A stretch of 64,000 nt of DNA from NCBI GenBank assembly GCA_021234535.1, contig CM037843.1:39991200-40055199 (forward strand), read 5' to 3'. Positions within the stretch are counted from its first letter, which is position 1, and the number at the start of each line of letters is the position of its first letter. This DNA comes from Stichopus chloronotus. Taxonomy: Eukaryota; Echinodermata; Holothuroidea; Aspidochirotida; Stichopodidae. The notes beneath the pieces are model-generated. The model was not told the DNA's origin. It searched no databases and worked only from the letters and a program-made list of their open reading frames with translations. Below, piece by piece: positions 45,957-57,040 of the stretch. The position numbers and the translations under genes are program-made.

Positions 45957-46096
45957 ATGTGACAAAATGAATCCTCCACAGCAGCCTCCAGAGTCCATAA
46001 TTCAGGTCAACTGGTCAAGAACAGAAGATCTGACAACATTAACCGCTGGTCCTGTCGGTCCTGGAGCATCGAGTGTCAGTGTCTCAGCAGCAAGTG
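45957..46096 (+). CDS. Zinc-finger gene exon with start codon
   Basis: Begins after a strong acceptor (CTGTTGCAG, ending 45956), so a non-coding exon must lie upstream. ATG at 45967 (caaaATGA) starts MNPPQQPPESIIQVNW. Donor GTACGC at 46097. The 44th codon is split and joins 47423 to give ...AASALVDIEKGKG, in frame with the next exon. Confidence 0.72.
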
Positions 46097-49000
46097 GTAC
46101 GCATAACTTACGTAAATACTTTGTTGAGAAGTTGCCCTCGAGACACCGAAAGAAGTCTGCAGAGGAGTTTGGTTTCACGTGTAATTGAATGTGGAACATA
46201 TGTGTGTTCTCGTTGCACATCAAAAGCAGTGTTCGATTTTAAGAAATTACCATGGTTGTCCAAAGGACTACCATTTACTGAAATTTGGTTGTCCTGCTGA
46301 AAAAATGGTAGTCCTGCATTGGAACAATTGAAATTGCACTTTACTGAAAAAACAAGTAGGAACATCAGATTTGCCGCGGTAAACAGAATTTATTTACATC
46401 ACATAACAGGTTTTCTCATCCAGGGATGGAAATAACAGGGCCCTTGGGCCCAATGGCCCCTAGATATTGCTAGGGCCCATAGCTTCAAAATGAAAGGGGA
46501 AATGAATCATAAATAGGCCTAATTGAAGTCTAATTGTACAGTCCTCTCACTGTGTACAGTAGGCCTGTGTATTTGTTATTCACTAAGTCTCTAAAAAGCT
46601 GCACAGCCCCACAAAATTTGGTGGTCTGTCGGACAACCTCCAAGCATGTTTTTGCAAAGATTTGGTGGTCTGAGAGATTTTCTAGTCGTCACGGACAACC
46701 TGGGCTACAGTAAAAATCGAACACTGAAAAGGATTTGTGAGGAGGATATCATTACAGAGATACAGATGTTTATGTGTATTCGATATAAGTGTATGTTCAT
46801 AATTAGAAAGATGTAATAGTTGGTGTTACACTGTGTAGATAACACAGTGTAAATCTCAGGGACATTCTATCAACTCGTATGTGTTGTGCCACACAACTTG
46901 CACTTTGAAGCAGTTTACTTGCTTTGAGTCAGTTTCATGTGCAACAGAGTAATCTGAAACATACAGGAAACATTGTGATAGTTACTATGCCTGTGCACCG
47001 CATGGGCTGATCTGACATTAGGTATAGTGTGTCATAGCTTCTTTTACCAAGACCTAAAATTGAATGAACCAAATTGAATGAAGTTCAAGCACTGTGCATC
47101 ATTTGTGAAGCATTCATCAAGTAGAGGAATTATATTGTGGTATAGTTTTACAATAGTATGAAGTGTCTGCCTAGGTCAAAGTCACAAATGTAAATGGCCA
47201 AAGTTTGTCTTTCAGTGGAGAATCATGTTTAAATCCCTTGCCTGCACTTCCCATGCTGAACAAAATTTGCATTGGTATTACAAACATCACACAGAGAGTA
47301 TTTTGAAAATACAGGTTCACGTCTCATTGCATGTCATCGTAACTTTAATATTTCATTACTTGTTGTTCCTAATTTTTTTTTTTCATTGCAATCTGTTTTC
47401 TTTCGTTAATTCTCAAAATCAGCTTTAGTTGACATAGAAAAAGGCAAAGGACCGCAACCATTACAAGAAGGTCAAGTCCACATAGCAGGAAGAGTGAATC
47501 AAGTTTCAGCGGATGTTTCTGGACAGCAGTCACATACCCAGCAGCTACATCAGTTGAATCTCATCCATGAGACACTGTCTGCCTCTGGGCTAGCAGATGG
47601 CAGTGTTACAAATGCAGCACAACCTCTACAAGTATGCTCTGTGCAAATCGGTCAGCCTGTTGCTGTGGGCCTCCTTCAGGGGCAGAATACAGTTCACCAA
47701 CCTGTAAAACCGGAAATTGCCAATTCAGTGAAGGCTGTTGGCAACGTCCAGCCATTAACTGCCAGTGGACCGCATTACCCACAGGACCAAGCTGTTCTTC
47801 CTTCTGGCATCATGCCCATCAACCAGACTTCCCCTCAAAATGTTATGTCACAGCAGACGGATCTTAGTCAAATGTCCCAGGCTGTGGGTTGTAACATGGA
47901 CCGAGTCAGATAGTGTACCCCATGGAATGGTGTATCCCACAGGATTACCATCTGTACAACAGGGACAGACAACAATACTAAATCAAAATACAGAATTTGT
48001 TGCTCATGAAGTTACTGTCATTGCCAGCCCTTCACATTGTTCAGCCTGTGGGAAATCCGTGGTGGAAGGAGATTTGTCTGACACTGTGCAGGATAACGTT
48101 TACCAGTGTCATGTCTGTGGACAGAGAACGATGTCAGATGTCACTGACAAGGGCCAGACTGATAAGGTGAATGAACAAGTGTGATATTTGCCACAAAGAA
48201 TTTGATATGGAGAGAGATTACAAGGCCCACATTAGTCAAGATCACATTGACATCGGATCATATAACTGTAGTTACTGCAGTGGTGTCTTCAAGCTTAAGT
48301 CTGAACGGGACATGCATGAAACTTGCACTCATGCCAAAGGGTCCATATTCAGGTGCAAGCTTTGTTTCAAAAAATTTGTGTCCAAGAAGAAATGGATTAA
48401 GCACACGGCAAAGTGTAAGAAGAGGCACAATGGGAAAGAGCTCAAAGCAATCGACGATCCAGCCGAATTGCAGTCTGCCAACGGCAATGAGGGGATCGGT
48501 GCTTCCACGCAGCGGGCAATCAGTGAAAAGGTGTTGAGCTCTCCTAGTGACATGGTGGAAGGCATGGACCTATCAAACATGATAACCACAGAAAAGGGTG
48601 AACAGCTTTGGATCTGTGGACAGTGTGGCAAGGAGTTCAAACACTATCGTTACTTCCACAAACATGTAAAAGATGTATGCGGTGTGACAGTTTATAAGTG
48701 TGATGGCTGTAGCGAAGAATTTTCCACAAAGAGGAAGCTTTCGGCACATGAAATGAAATTTAAGGACCAAGCCCACTACAAGTGCATATGTGGCAAAGAG
48801 TATCATGTTAAACAGAGTTTTCGTGCTCACAAGCGAAGCCACGAAGAGGACAAGCCATACAAGTGTCGTTACTGTGGTAAAGGATTCCTAGCAGTAAACA
48901 AGTGTAAAATCCATGAACGCTCCCACACCGGTGAGAAGCCTTTTTCATGCAAAGTATGCGGAAAGGAGTATGTGATGAAAGAGAGCCTCACAATTCATGA

Positions 49001-49475
49001 ACGAAAGCACAATGATGATTTCAGGTTCTTCTGCAAGTACTGTAAAAAAGGATTCGTCAAGAAGTACACGTACAAAATGCATGAACTCAACCATGAGGGC
49101 TACAAGCCCTTTGCCTGCAAATTCTGCAACAAGACCTTCTTTCGCAAGTCAGACCTTGCCAGGCATGAGTTGTGTTCCCACAATCATGGGAAGGATGCTT
49201 ACAGGTTCCTGTGTTCGCACTGTGGGCGGGCTTTCAAGTTGAAAGGGGACCTCAAAGTTCACGAAAGAATCCACACGGGTGAAAAACCACATTATTGTAG
49301 TTACTGCAAAAGAGGGTTTGGTAGGACTTCTTATTACAATCGTCACATGCGGCTGTATCACCAATCACCAATAGTGAAGGAAGAAATACCAGAGACAGAA
49401 ATGGTAGTAGCAGATTGCAGTGTCACACCAATGGACACCCTCATGACCGTCGCTACTTGTGAAGACAGTACATGA
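45967..49475 (+). CDS. C2H2 zinc-finger protein, frame broken twice as written
   Basis: Two coding exons, 45967..46096 and 47423..49475. The N-terminus is a Gln/Pro/Ser-rich, low-complexity region typical of a transactivation domain; the C-terminal 434-residue segment (ATG at 48171) carries 12 C2H2-type fingers with two TGEKP linkers, so it is probably a nuclear DNA-binding transcription factor. The large exon is open in frame 1 to a TAG at 47911-47913, then looks coding in frame 2 (about 47914-48165, with a CSAC...CHVC metal-binding pair), then in frame 3 from 48171 to TGA at 49473-49475. Either two single-base indels (assembly error or true lesions) or an unannotated small intron (47905-48179 joins in phase but has a weak acceptor and would remove coding-like sequence). 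I cannot name an orthologue. Confidence 0.8.
46227..46726. mobile_element. MITE-like element in the zinc-finger gene intron
   Basis: 500 bp with perfect 14-bp terminal inverted repeats CAGTGTTCGATTTT, continuing as a looser TTGTCC match further in. Directly flanked on both sides by AAAAG (46222-46226 and 46727-46731), which may be a 5-bp target duplication or the remains of a longer one. No transposase frame. Confidence 0.6.
47423..49475 (+). CDS. Zinc-finger gene main exon (12 fingers)
   Basis: Acceptor AAAATCAG at 47422. Frame 1 encodes a Gln-rich region (DVSGQQSHTQQLHQLNLI). In the frame-3 part (numbering from the Met at 48171) fingers 1-3 lie at about 4-82, then an acidic/Ser linker to 148, then fingers 4-12 at 149-397 and a short acidic tail. 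Most fingers are canonical CX2CX12HX3-5H. Finger 3 and 4 end in Cys instead of His, finger 5 has an eight-residue gap between its histidines, and finger 6 has only one residue between its cysteines (CIC at 205-207). Confidence 0.85.
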
Positions 49476-52400
49476 AAATCCAACTTTCTGAGGTTCAGAA
49501 GTTCAAGTTCGGTTTAGTTACGTTCACTGCACAACCTCAATTCATGAATCAGTGAAAGTCCTGTTATAGTGAAAAACTGGCAATTTCAGAAAGAGTGGGT
49601 TTCCATCAACTTGTTTCAAATTACATCAATTTTTTCTCAGTAATACCTCATCACTCCAATGTAACAGGTGGGGTGTAAAGGAGATGAGCAGTGGATTCAC
49701 AGTGCAGACATGGATAACATACAAAGAGAAAAAAAGAAGAAGAGTGTGGTCACTTAGAGTGTATTTCAAAATAATTCCAGATCAATTCCCAATAATGATC
49801 AGTTGATCACTGATGTCATAAATTACTCATGAGGGAGATGAGCAGTGGATTCCAATCCCAGACACTGTTATTTACCCCACAGTAGCTGCTGATTTTGTTT
49901 CCAAATTCCCTCCTTCTGCACAAAAATGAGAATGCGAAAATGAAGTAGCAGGGTGTGAGACCGTGAGTATCATTTCAGGCATAATTCACAAAATCAGTAA
50001 AGTGGAGGAATTTTCACCGAATGATTTTCAACACAGCTCTTTTTCATTTCCCAATTGCCATTAACTATGTCCAGTGTGAACACTTTTGGTAAAATTTAAG
50101 CAGGAATTTCCATGTACAAATTTATCTTGCTACACCAGGGAATCTGAGTACTTGTCTCCCTGTAGTAATAGCTGAATGTAAGAAAGATGAGCTGCAATTT
50201 TGTCTGGTAGTTTCAAAGTGACTGAAAGGCAACTGATAGTAACCACATTGTGCCTTCAGTTGTCAACTCACTTTACACTTGAATATTCTTGACAGTTAAG
50301 ACCAAGGGATAGGTCAAACGGACTATTTGTTTATTGCAGTTGAAAGAGCAAATAGTTTTGGACAGATGACATTGCTTGTGTTGATAATGTCAGTTGGGGA
50401 GAGAAAATAACATAATAATACTTTGGCAGCTGAGTACATCGTCCTCCCAAACCTGAATGTCCTTGCTTCTAAAATCGAAACTAGGCTCATTCAGTTCAAG
50501 TTTCCCGGGAAAGCACTGAATTGTCGGACATATCTCCTAATCTACCGCATACATCGTACGGTAAATGAGCTGTAAACCCTGGGGCATGGAGAAGATTATC
50601 TTGTTCTGTGTTATGCTTGGCTTTTACACACTAATGTATCATGTTACTACTGTAACTGCATGTGCACTGTAGATCTAAGCAGTATGTAAGATGTCCGGTT
50701 GGAAACCCATGGCTAAATCAAGCTACTCAATTGTAGCTTCATATCAAGAACTAAAGCTACTTACACTTATCTTCCTCCTTGTTTTACAGCTATGGGTATC
50801 TTCTTGCAGCATCCCAAAGTATCAGCAAGTCCCCCCCCCCCATGGGCCAAGGGTTCTGATTTTGTACTGTTGATGTCAAGAGGCTGACCTTTGTTACACC
50901 TGTTGAGCACTACAGTATTTTGTGCAAGCAGAGATGATTGCAAACCTTTTGTATTGCCATAGTGAATGTTAGTCTTCCATCCATCTTTTCTGTATGTACA
51001 GTAATATCTCTGGAGTGATGTTGCGAGGTTTCTTAAAGTATATGGCATGAAACAACAATAAGCAGCTGTGAAAAAGACTACACATATACTTCTGTTCTTC
51101 CTTTCAAATTCCTTTGAATGAGACAAACGTCTTGTAAAGACTAAGAATAGTAGTCGACTTGTACTGAAAATGGTGCAATTCACCAGGAGTATGTGAGTTG
51201 CAGTTGACTTTGTATTAATAGAGAGATCCACAGTAATGATGAATTTTTCATTGTACTGACTGAAGCAGCACTGACAGTACCACAGGAAAGAGAGATTTTA
51301 TAGTTTTTCTTTTTCCATTTTTTTTTCTTTCAGGAACATGCAGTCACACCATGGATGTCTGTAGGGGGTGGGATCAGGTTAAAGACAAAAGATCCAAGAA
51401 ATTGTGCACATCTTTGCACTACAGATATTCCATGATGAAAATCATAATTTCTCGACAAAAGGATCCCCAAATTCTTGTATGCTGTGCAGTTTCACTTCCC
51501 AAAACATCTATTTCCCCCACAAAGAAATTTTACATGCTTTATGTGCTTTGTTTTACATTCATATACTTACCTCACAAATTCCATAGAAAACACTTTTACA
51601 TACTTGTTTGTAAACCATCACAACAATCATATACCCCCTACAAAAAGACACCAAAATTTCAGACATTCCACCATGTATCCACCCCTTCCCTTAGTGGCAG
51701 CACCCCCTATCTGTAACTCATTTTATCCCCAAAACATTCAGGGAGCTGGCGCCATCCCTTGCTTAGCATTGTAATTAATTTCTGTTGGGAATCTTTGCGG
51801 GAAGCTTGTTTATGCCCAGAACTACCCAGAGGAGGTTTTTGTCTTTTTCAACTGCTGCTTTGTTTTACGCTGACATATTTTCATCAAGGTTAGCTGTAAG
51901 TCTCGATCTGTTTGTAACCCTGTTTAACCATGACATGAATAATGCTAACATTACATAAATAATTTTGTAAAGGATAGAAAAGGTGGAGTGCATTAACTCA
52001 TGAAACAATTAAAATGTGAACAATGTCAATGCAAAATATTATTGGAGTCTGTCCTGTCCTTAAAAGAGGAATTTAAGTGAATATCTGTATCCAGATATAC
52101 GGTTGTGTCAAAGTGAATATCAAGCTCTGTTCTCTTGCTTAACATTCCATACTTTTCTCATGCAGGACCATGTATTAGTAATTCTGTTATGCCCTCAGTC
52201 AATGCATTATTTAAACACATGAATTTTGAAGCCTTCCTGTGTGCAAAGTGCTCCTCTTTTGCATAGCGTATTTAGTCATTCACAGCCTCTCGGAGCAGGT
52301 AGTGCATGCACACATCCTCCGTGAATTAGGTGTATTTCAATGAACTATACAGCATTGCCATTGTTATGGTAAGGAAAGAGAGGAGAGGGGAATTCCCATC

Positions 52401-53826
52401 CAATTTCATTATAGTTGTCATTCTTAGCAAGCATATTGACATAAGTTAAACTTTGAAGAATATCTTTTTTACATCATAAGTTTCCTTTTGTCATGTTGAA
52501 AAAGACTGTTGAAAAAGAGCTTTTGCTATTTGGGATTCTTTGTTTTGTTAAACATGAATCAAAATTTTATAGTTGAAGAGAATAGAGGATACGAATTTAT
52601 AAAGTGTATGTAATCATTGACACAATTAGGTCAGTGACTAAAGGAATCACTTTCTCTAATTGATTTGCTTTTTTTTATTGTTTTAGAGAAATTGCAACTT
52701 TTTAGTGTATCATAGGATATTAAGTTGCATTCTTACTATTAAACAATAAATTAGTCTGCATGAAGTAAAGAGAAAAAGGCAGACCAAACATTACACTTGT
52801 CTTTAACATGCCATTCTATTGATTCTGGCAGTGGTCATCTACTTTCTCCTCAAATTAAAGAATTTCAGAAGGAAAGCACCTAATCCATGGTTTTCTTTTG
52901 TTAGATTTCACATTCATGTCTCAGGACATGTGTATCATACCCCCGATGAGGTTAGATTATGGTTAGAGACATTAGGAAAGGTCATGGGATACAAGTCTTA
53001 GACATCGCAAAATGCATGATGTCACGTTATGAATTGGTCAGGATTTGTCTTGGCAGAATTGCGAATGTTCTTTCTTCTTGAGGAGTTGTAAGTTTGAATT
53101 TTGGAAGATGAACTTCAGAAAAAACTTCTTCCAGTATTCTTCTGATCTCTCTCCTTGATTGTATAAAGGTACAATCATTGTGATCCGATATCAGGGAATT
53201 ATTTTGTGCTCAAAATTTGTATCACAGTTTGCAAGTTTTTGTGTTTTTTTGTCACAAAATCAGAGAAAACCCTGATGTTCTGTGTTCACAAACTCCTATA
53301 CAATACTCCATTTCTGTAATAATTTTATGGTATTGTGTAGCAGAATGAGATGTAATACCACATAAAGTATTCACTGAATATATGAAACAATTGCATATTC
53401 ATAGACTAACTATTCAGCATGGAAGTGTGTTGTCCTGGTCTAAACAGTTTTCATAGACAATATCCATAGATTTGATTGGCGTGTCTTGTTGGGTTGGGCA
53501 TGCAATGTCTGAATGACACCTATAGAACCTATGGAGTGTATAGAAAATTTGGTAAATGTAGTTCAGCATGACTTTTGTACAATGAGAAGCTCAATAAAGA
53601 AAGGGAACATCAATGTAACATTTGCACAGAAAGCTGTCATTTATTTCAAAGGGGAATTCTGGGCAAGAAACACGTCATCTGACTTACTTAAACCATTTCA
53701 AACCATTTTCCTTCATATTCTTGACATTTTGAAAGGAACGTCTGATAGACAACACGATATGTTCAAGCTTCCCGCCCAACAGAGTTTCTAGTGATATGCA
53801 TAGATTTGAAGGGTGTGGCCTTTATT
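49476..53826. other. Zinc-finger gene 3' flank and intergenic
   Basis: The 3' UTR must begin here. Open frames at 50767-51231 (-) and 51351-51774 (+, several frames) have no recognisable similarity and look like chance. No RNA gene or repeat family recognised apart from a C-run near 50830. Confidence 0.4.
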
Positions 53827-55034
53827 GATTCCTTGCCGAAGGCAGAAGGAATCTATGCAATGGTGATGTCGTGTGTGTGTGTGTGTGTATGTGACACTTC
53901 TTGTAAACACGATATCTCAAGAAGGGTAACCATGACTGATGTCATACTTGGTGTGTGGGTTGGTCATATTGAGTAGATGATCCCTATTGTTTTTGGTGGA
54001 GGTCAAAGGTCATTTGGGGTCACCAGAGGTCAAAATGTGAAAACCTTGTAAACACGATATCTCAAGAACGGTAACTGTGACTGATGTCATACTTGGTGTG
54101 TGGGTTGTTCATATTGAGTAGATGATCCCTATTGTTTTTAGTGGAGGTCAAAGGTCATTTGGGGTCACCAGAGGTCAAAATGTGAAAACCTTGTAAACAC
54201 GATATCTCAAGAACGGTAACTGTGTCTGATGTCATACTTGGTGTGTGAGTTGGTCATATTGAGTAAATGATCCCTATTGTTTTTAGTGGCAGTCAAAGGT
54301 CATTTGAGGTCAATGGAGGTCAAACTGGAAAAACCTTGTAAACATAATATCTCCAGAAGGGTAACTGTGACTGATGTCATACTTACTGTGTGGGTTGGTC
54401 ATATGAAGTAGATGATCCCTATTGCTTTTGGTGGAGGTCAAAGGTCATTTGAGGTCACCAGACGTCAAAATGTGAAAACCTTGTAAACATGATATCTCAA
54501 GAACGGTAACTGCGACTGATGCCATACTTGGTGTGTTTGCTGGTCATATTGAGTAGATGATCCCTATTGTTTTTGGTGGAGATAAAGGTCACTTGAGGTC
54601 ACCCTGAGTCAAACTGTAAACACATTGTAAACACAGTATCTCTAGAAGGGTAAGTGTGACTGATTTCATACTTGGTGTGTGGGTTAGTCATATTGAGTAG
54701 ATGACTCCTATTGTTTTTGTGGAAGTCAAAGGTTGTTTGAGGTCTCCCGAGGTGAAAATTTTCTAGCACATTATCTCCAGAAGAGTAATGTTGACTGATG
54801 TCATACTTGATGTGTAGGTTCCCCATACTGGGTAGGTGATCCCTATTGCTTTTAGTGGACGTCAAATGTCATTTGAGGTCACCAAAATGAAGGTTATTTG
54901 GGTTAAAGGCTTATTAATGTGGTGTTTCAAGACCAGTAACTGCAGTTGATCTCATACTTGTCATGTGAATGATTCATGCTTGTTATAATATAACCGTGTG
55001 GCAAGGAATCACAAAGCCTTTTGGCTTTCTGGTT
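53827..55034 (+). mobile_element. Dispersed hairpin-ended element, intact intergenic copy with 145-bp array
   Basis: 1208 bp. Head GATTCCTTGCC at 53827 folds as GATTCCTT/AAGGAATC; a (TG)n run follows at about 53870-53888. Six 145-bp type units have DR1 positions at 54000, 54145, 54290, 54435, 54580 and 54723 (the third, fifth and sixth are degenerate). Tail GGCAAGGAATC at 55000-55010, then hairpin AAAGCC-TTTT-GGCTTT and CTGGTT. Its last three units match 25592-25985 almost base for base (offset 28843). Confidence 0.65.
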
Positions 55035-56279
55035 CTGAAGTTGTTCATGATCTCTGTGATTTGTGACGTAGTCGATGCCCAACTTTGATTCATGACAACT
55101 AATGTAATTGTCTTTGGAAAGGATTATTTTGGAATCCTCCGTACTCTTGAAGCTATTGTACCCAACAGCCTAAGTTGCATAATGTGGTCTTTGATAAGAT
55201 ATTCCTCTTCTCATGTGTTCAATTGACCGACTTAGTCTCGTGACAGCCACATTATGTTCAGTGCTATTTATTTAGGGCAATAAGGTTGGTTCTGGTGAAT
55301 CAGGTGTCGACGCCAAAACAAATCTCAGATATTACAGTCAATTACATAATAATGGCTGCACTCTTCGTATATACATGTAAAGTGTTAGTAACTCGGGCGG
55401 GAAGTTTAAGCATGTTGTTTCGTCTATGAGAAGTTCATTTCAAACCATCAAGAATGTGAACAAAAATGGTTTGAAATGGTTAAAATAAGTCAGAAGACAT
55501 GTTCCTTGACCGGAGTTCCCCTTTAAGTGTTTTTTTGCAACCATTTTGAGTGTTGCAGTTTCCAATCATATGATCACATGTATGATGACATACTGTGCCC
55601 CAAAGATCACTGAACGTTCTGATTGGTTAAGGTGTTAGGGATTTTAGATTGGGGATAGGGTGTCAAATAGAGGGCAAAAGAAATTGTCGGGGCAAAAAGC
55701 TACATGCGAAGTCAATTGCGTAGCGAGAACTTAGCAGGGGGAAAACCTTGTGGAAGATCTGAAGTTTTTGCATATCTCTGGGTGAAAAATTAAATTTCAA
55801 GAGAGGTACATGTTTGTTCAAAAGGCGGCATCAAATTCAAAGATTCCATACTATTTTAACTAACTTGGCTATTCGTCTAAGTTGACAGGATTAAAACGTA
55901 GTACCCATCATGGGGTCCAGGGGCACAGACCTGGTGGGGGTCCAGGACAAAGCCCATGGAACCTGAAGTTTGTGTGTATCTCGGGTGAAAACTTAAGTCT
56001 CAGTGTAGGTCTGCTTCAAACTTGAAAGTTATGACTTTCATGGGGTCAGAGACAAAGCTTATTGTGGGTCCAAGGGCAAAGCCTTTGGAAACTGAAGTTT
56101 TAGCAAATTGCTGGGTGAGAAATTAAAAACAGGTACATGCAAAATTATGAATAAGAACAAGGAATAAACAAATACATGTTTGTAATTATCAGGTCATCGG
56201 CTGAGTGGGTTGCACTGGGGGTGAAAGTTCTGCTGTGGAAAGTCTCCACTCCCCCACCCCTTCTTTGGTGCCGCCACTG

Positions 56280-56698
56280 TTCATATAGAAGCGAAAGTCA
56301 GTGGGAACAAATTTGTATATGCGACCAACGAGGTGCGTACGCCTATTTATCATTCACTTATTGGCTCATTCGGCTCCTCATAAAGAGAAGTAAGTGGTCG
56401 CATGGACATGCAACTCGCAGTGCAAACTGTACGCATGCCATACTACATTGCATCTCATAACGTGTCGGTACGTTATCATGAGTCAGTTGAACACGCACTG
56501 CAGACTGGTGGTCTGGAGGCCGACTTGCGAGTGCGTACAGTGCGCTGGTGGCCGACCATTGCTGTTTACCGTTTAACCCTCAGCCTTGGCACAGGCCTGT
56601 TTAATGCAAAGGTATATCGCAATCGATTTGCAATGTAATGGACAAGGAGATTGCTGCGATAGTATATTGACAAGGGCTGCAACCATGAGACAAATTTT
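56280..56698 (+). promoter_or_regulatory. Probable FBXO28-like promoter / 5' UTR
   Basis: Moderately CpG-rich stretch (GCGACCAACGAGGTGCGTACG region, CGTGTCGGTACG near 56461) immediately before the F-box gene start, unlike the AT-rich flanks. Several short open frames here have no similarity I recognise and are read as untranslated or promoter sequence. Confidence 0.35.
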
Positions 56699-57040
56699 AT
56701 GGAATACACAGACTTGACTTTCACTTCAATAGAATTAATACGGTGTCTGCGAACATCAGCTAAGTTCCATCCGGATTTACTGGACCTTGCTGCCACCACA
56801 GCCGACTCTGAAGCCGAAGGCCTTGCGGTACTACCAGAGATGTCAAGACGTTCTAATCTAGTTCCTGTCATGAGTGTAGGCCAAGCTGCTGGCAGGCAGC
56901 TGCCTAAAACTGCCATCGAAACGACGAAATCAACTTTTCGACCAAGACAAATGAACAGAACTCTGTTGATGATGCCAGATGATATCCTAACTATGGTTCT
57001 TTCTTTACTAACATACGACGAAATAAGCCAACTTCGTGTG
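56699..57040 (+). CDS. FBXO28: FBXO28-like exon 1 (F-box start)
   Basis: 342 bases, phase 0, donor GTAAGG at 57041. The ATG at 56699 is the first in frame after an upstream region without in-frame homology. The last 25 codons are the F-box helix 1 (LTMVLSLLTYDEISQLRV). Confidence 0.88.

Noticed and set aside
56176..56638. Several overlapping open frames just upstream of the F-box gene
   Set aside because: Three frames are open at once with no similarity in any; this fits a CpG-richer promoter/5' UTR with few stop codons.
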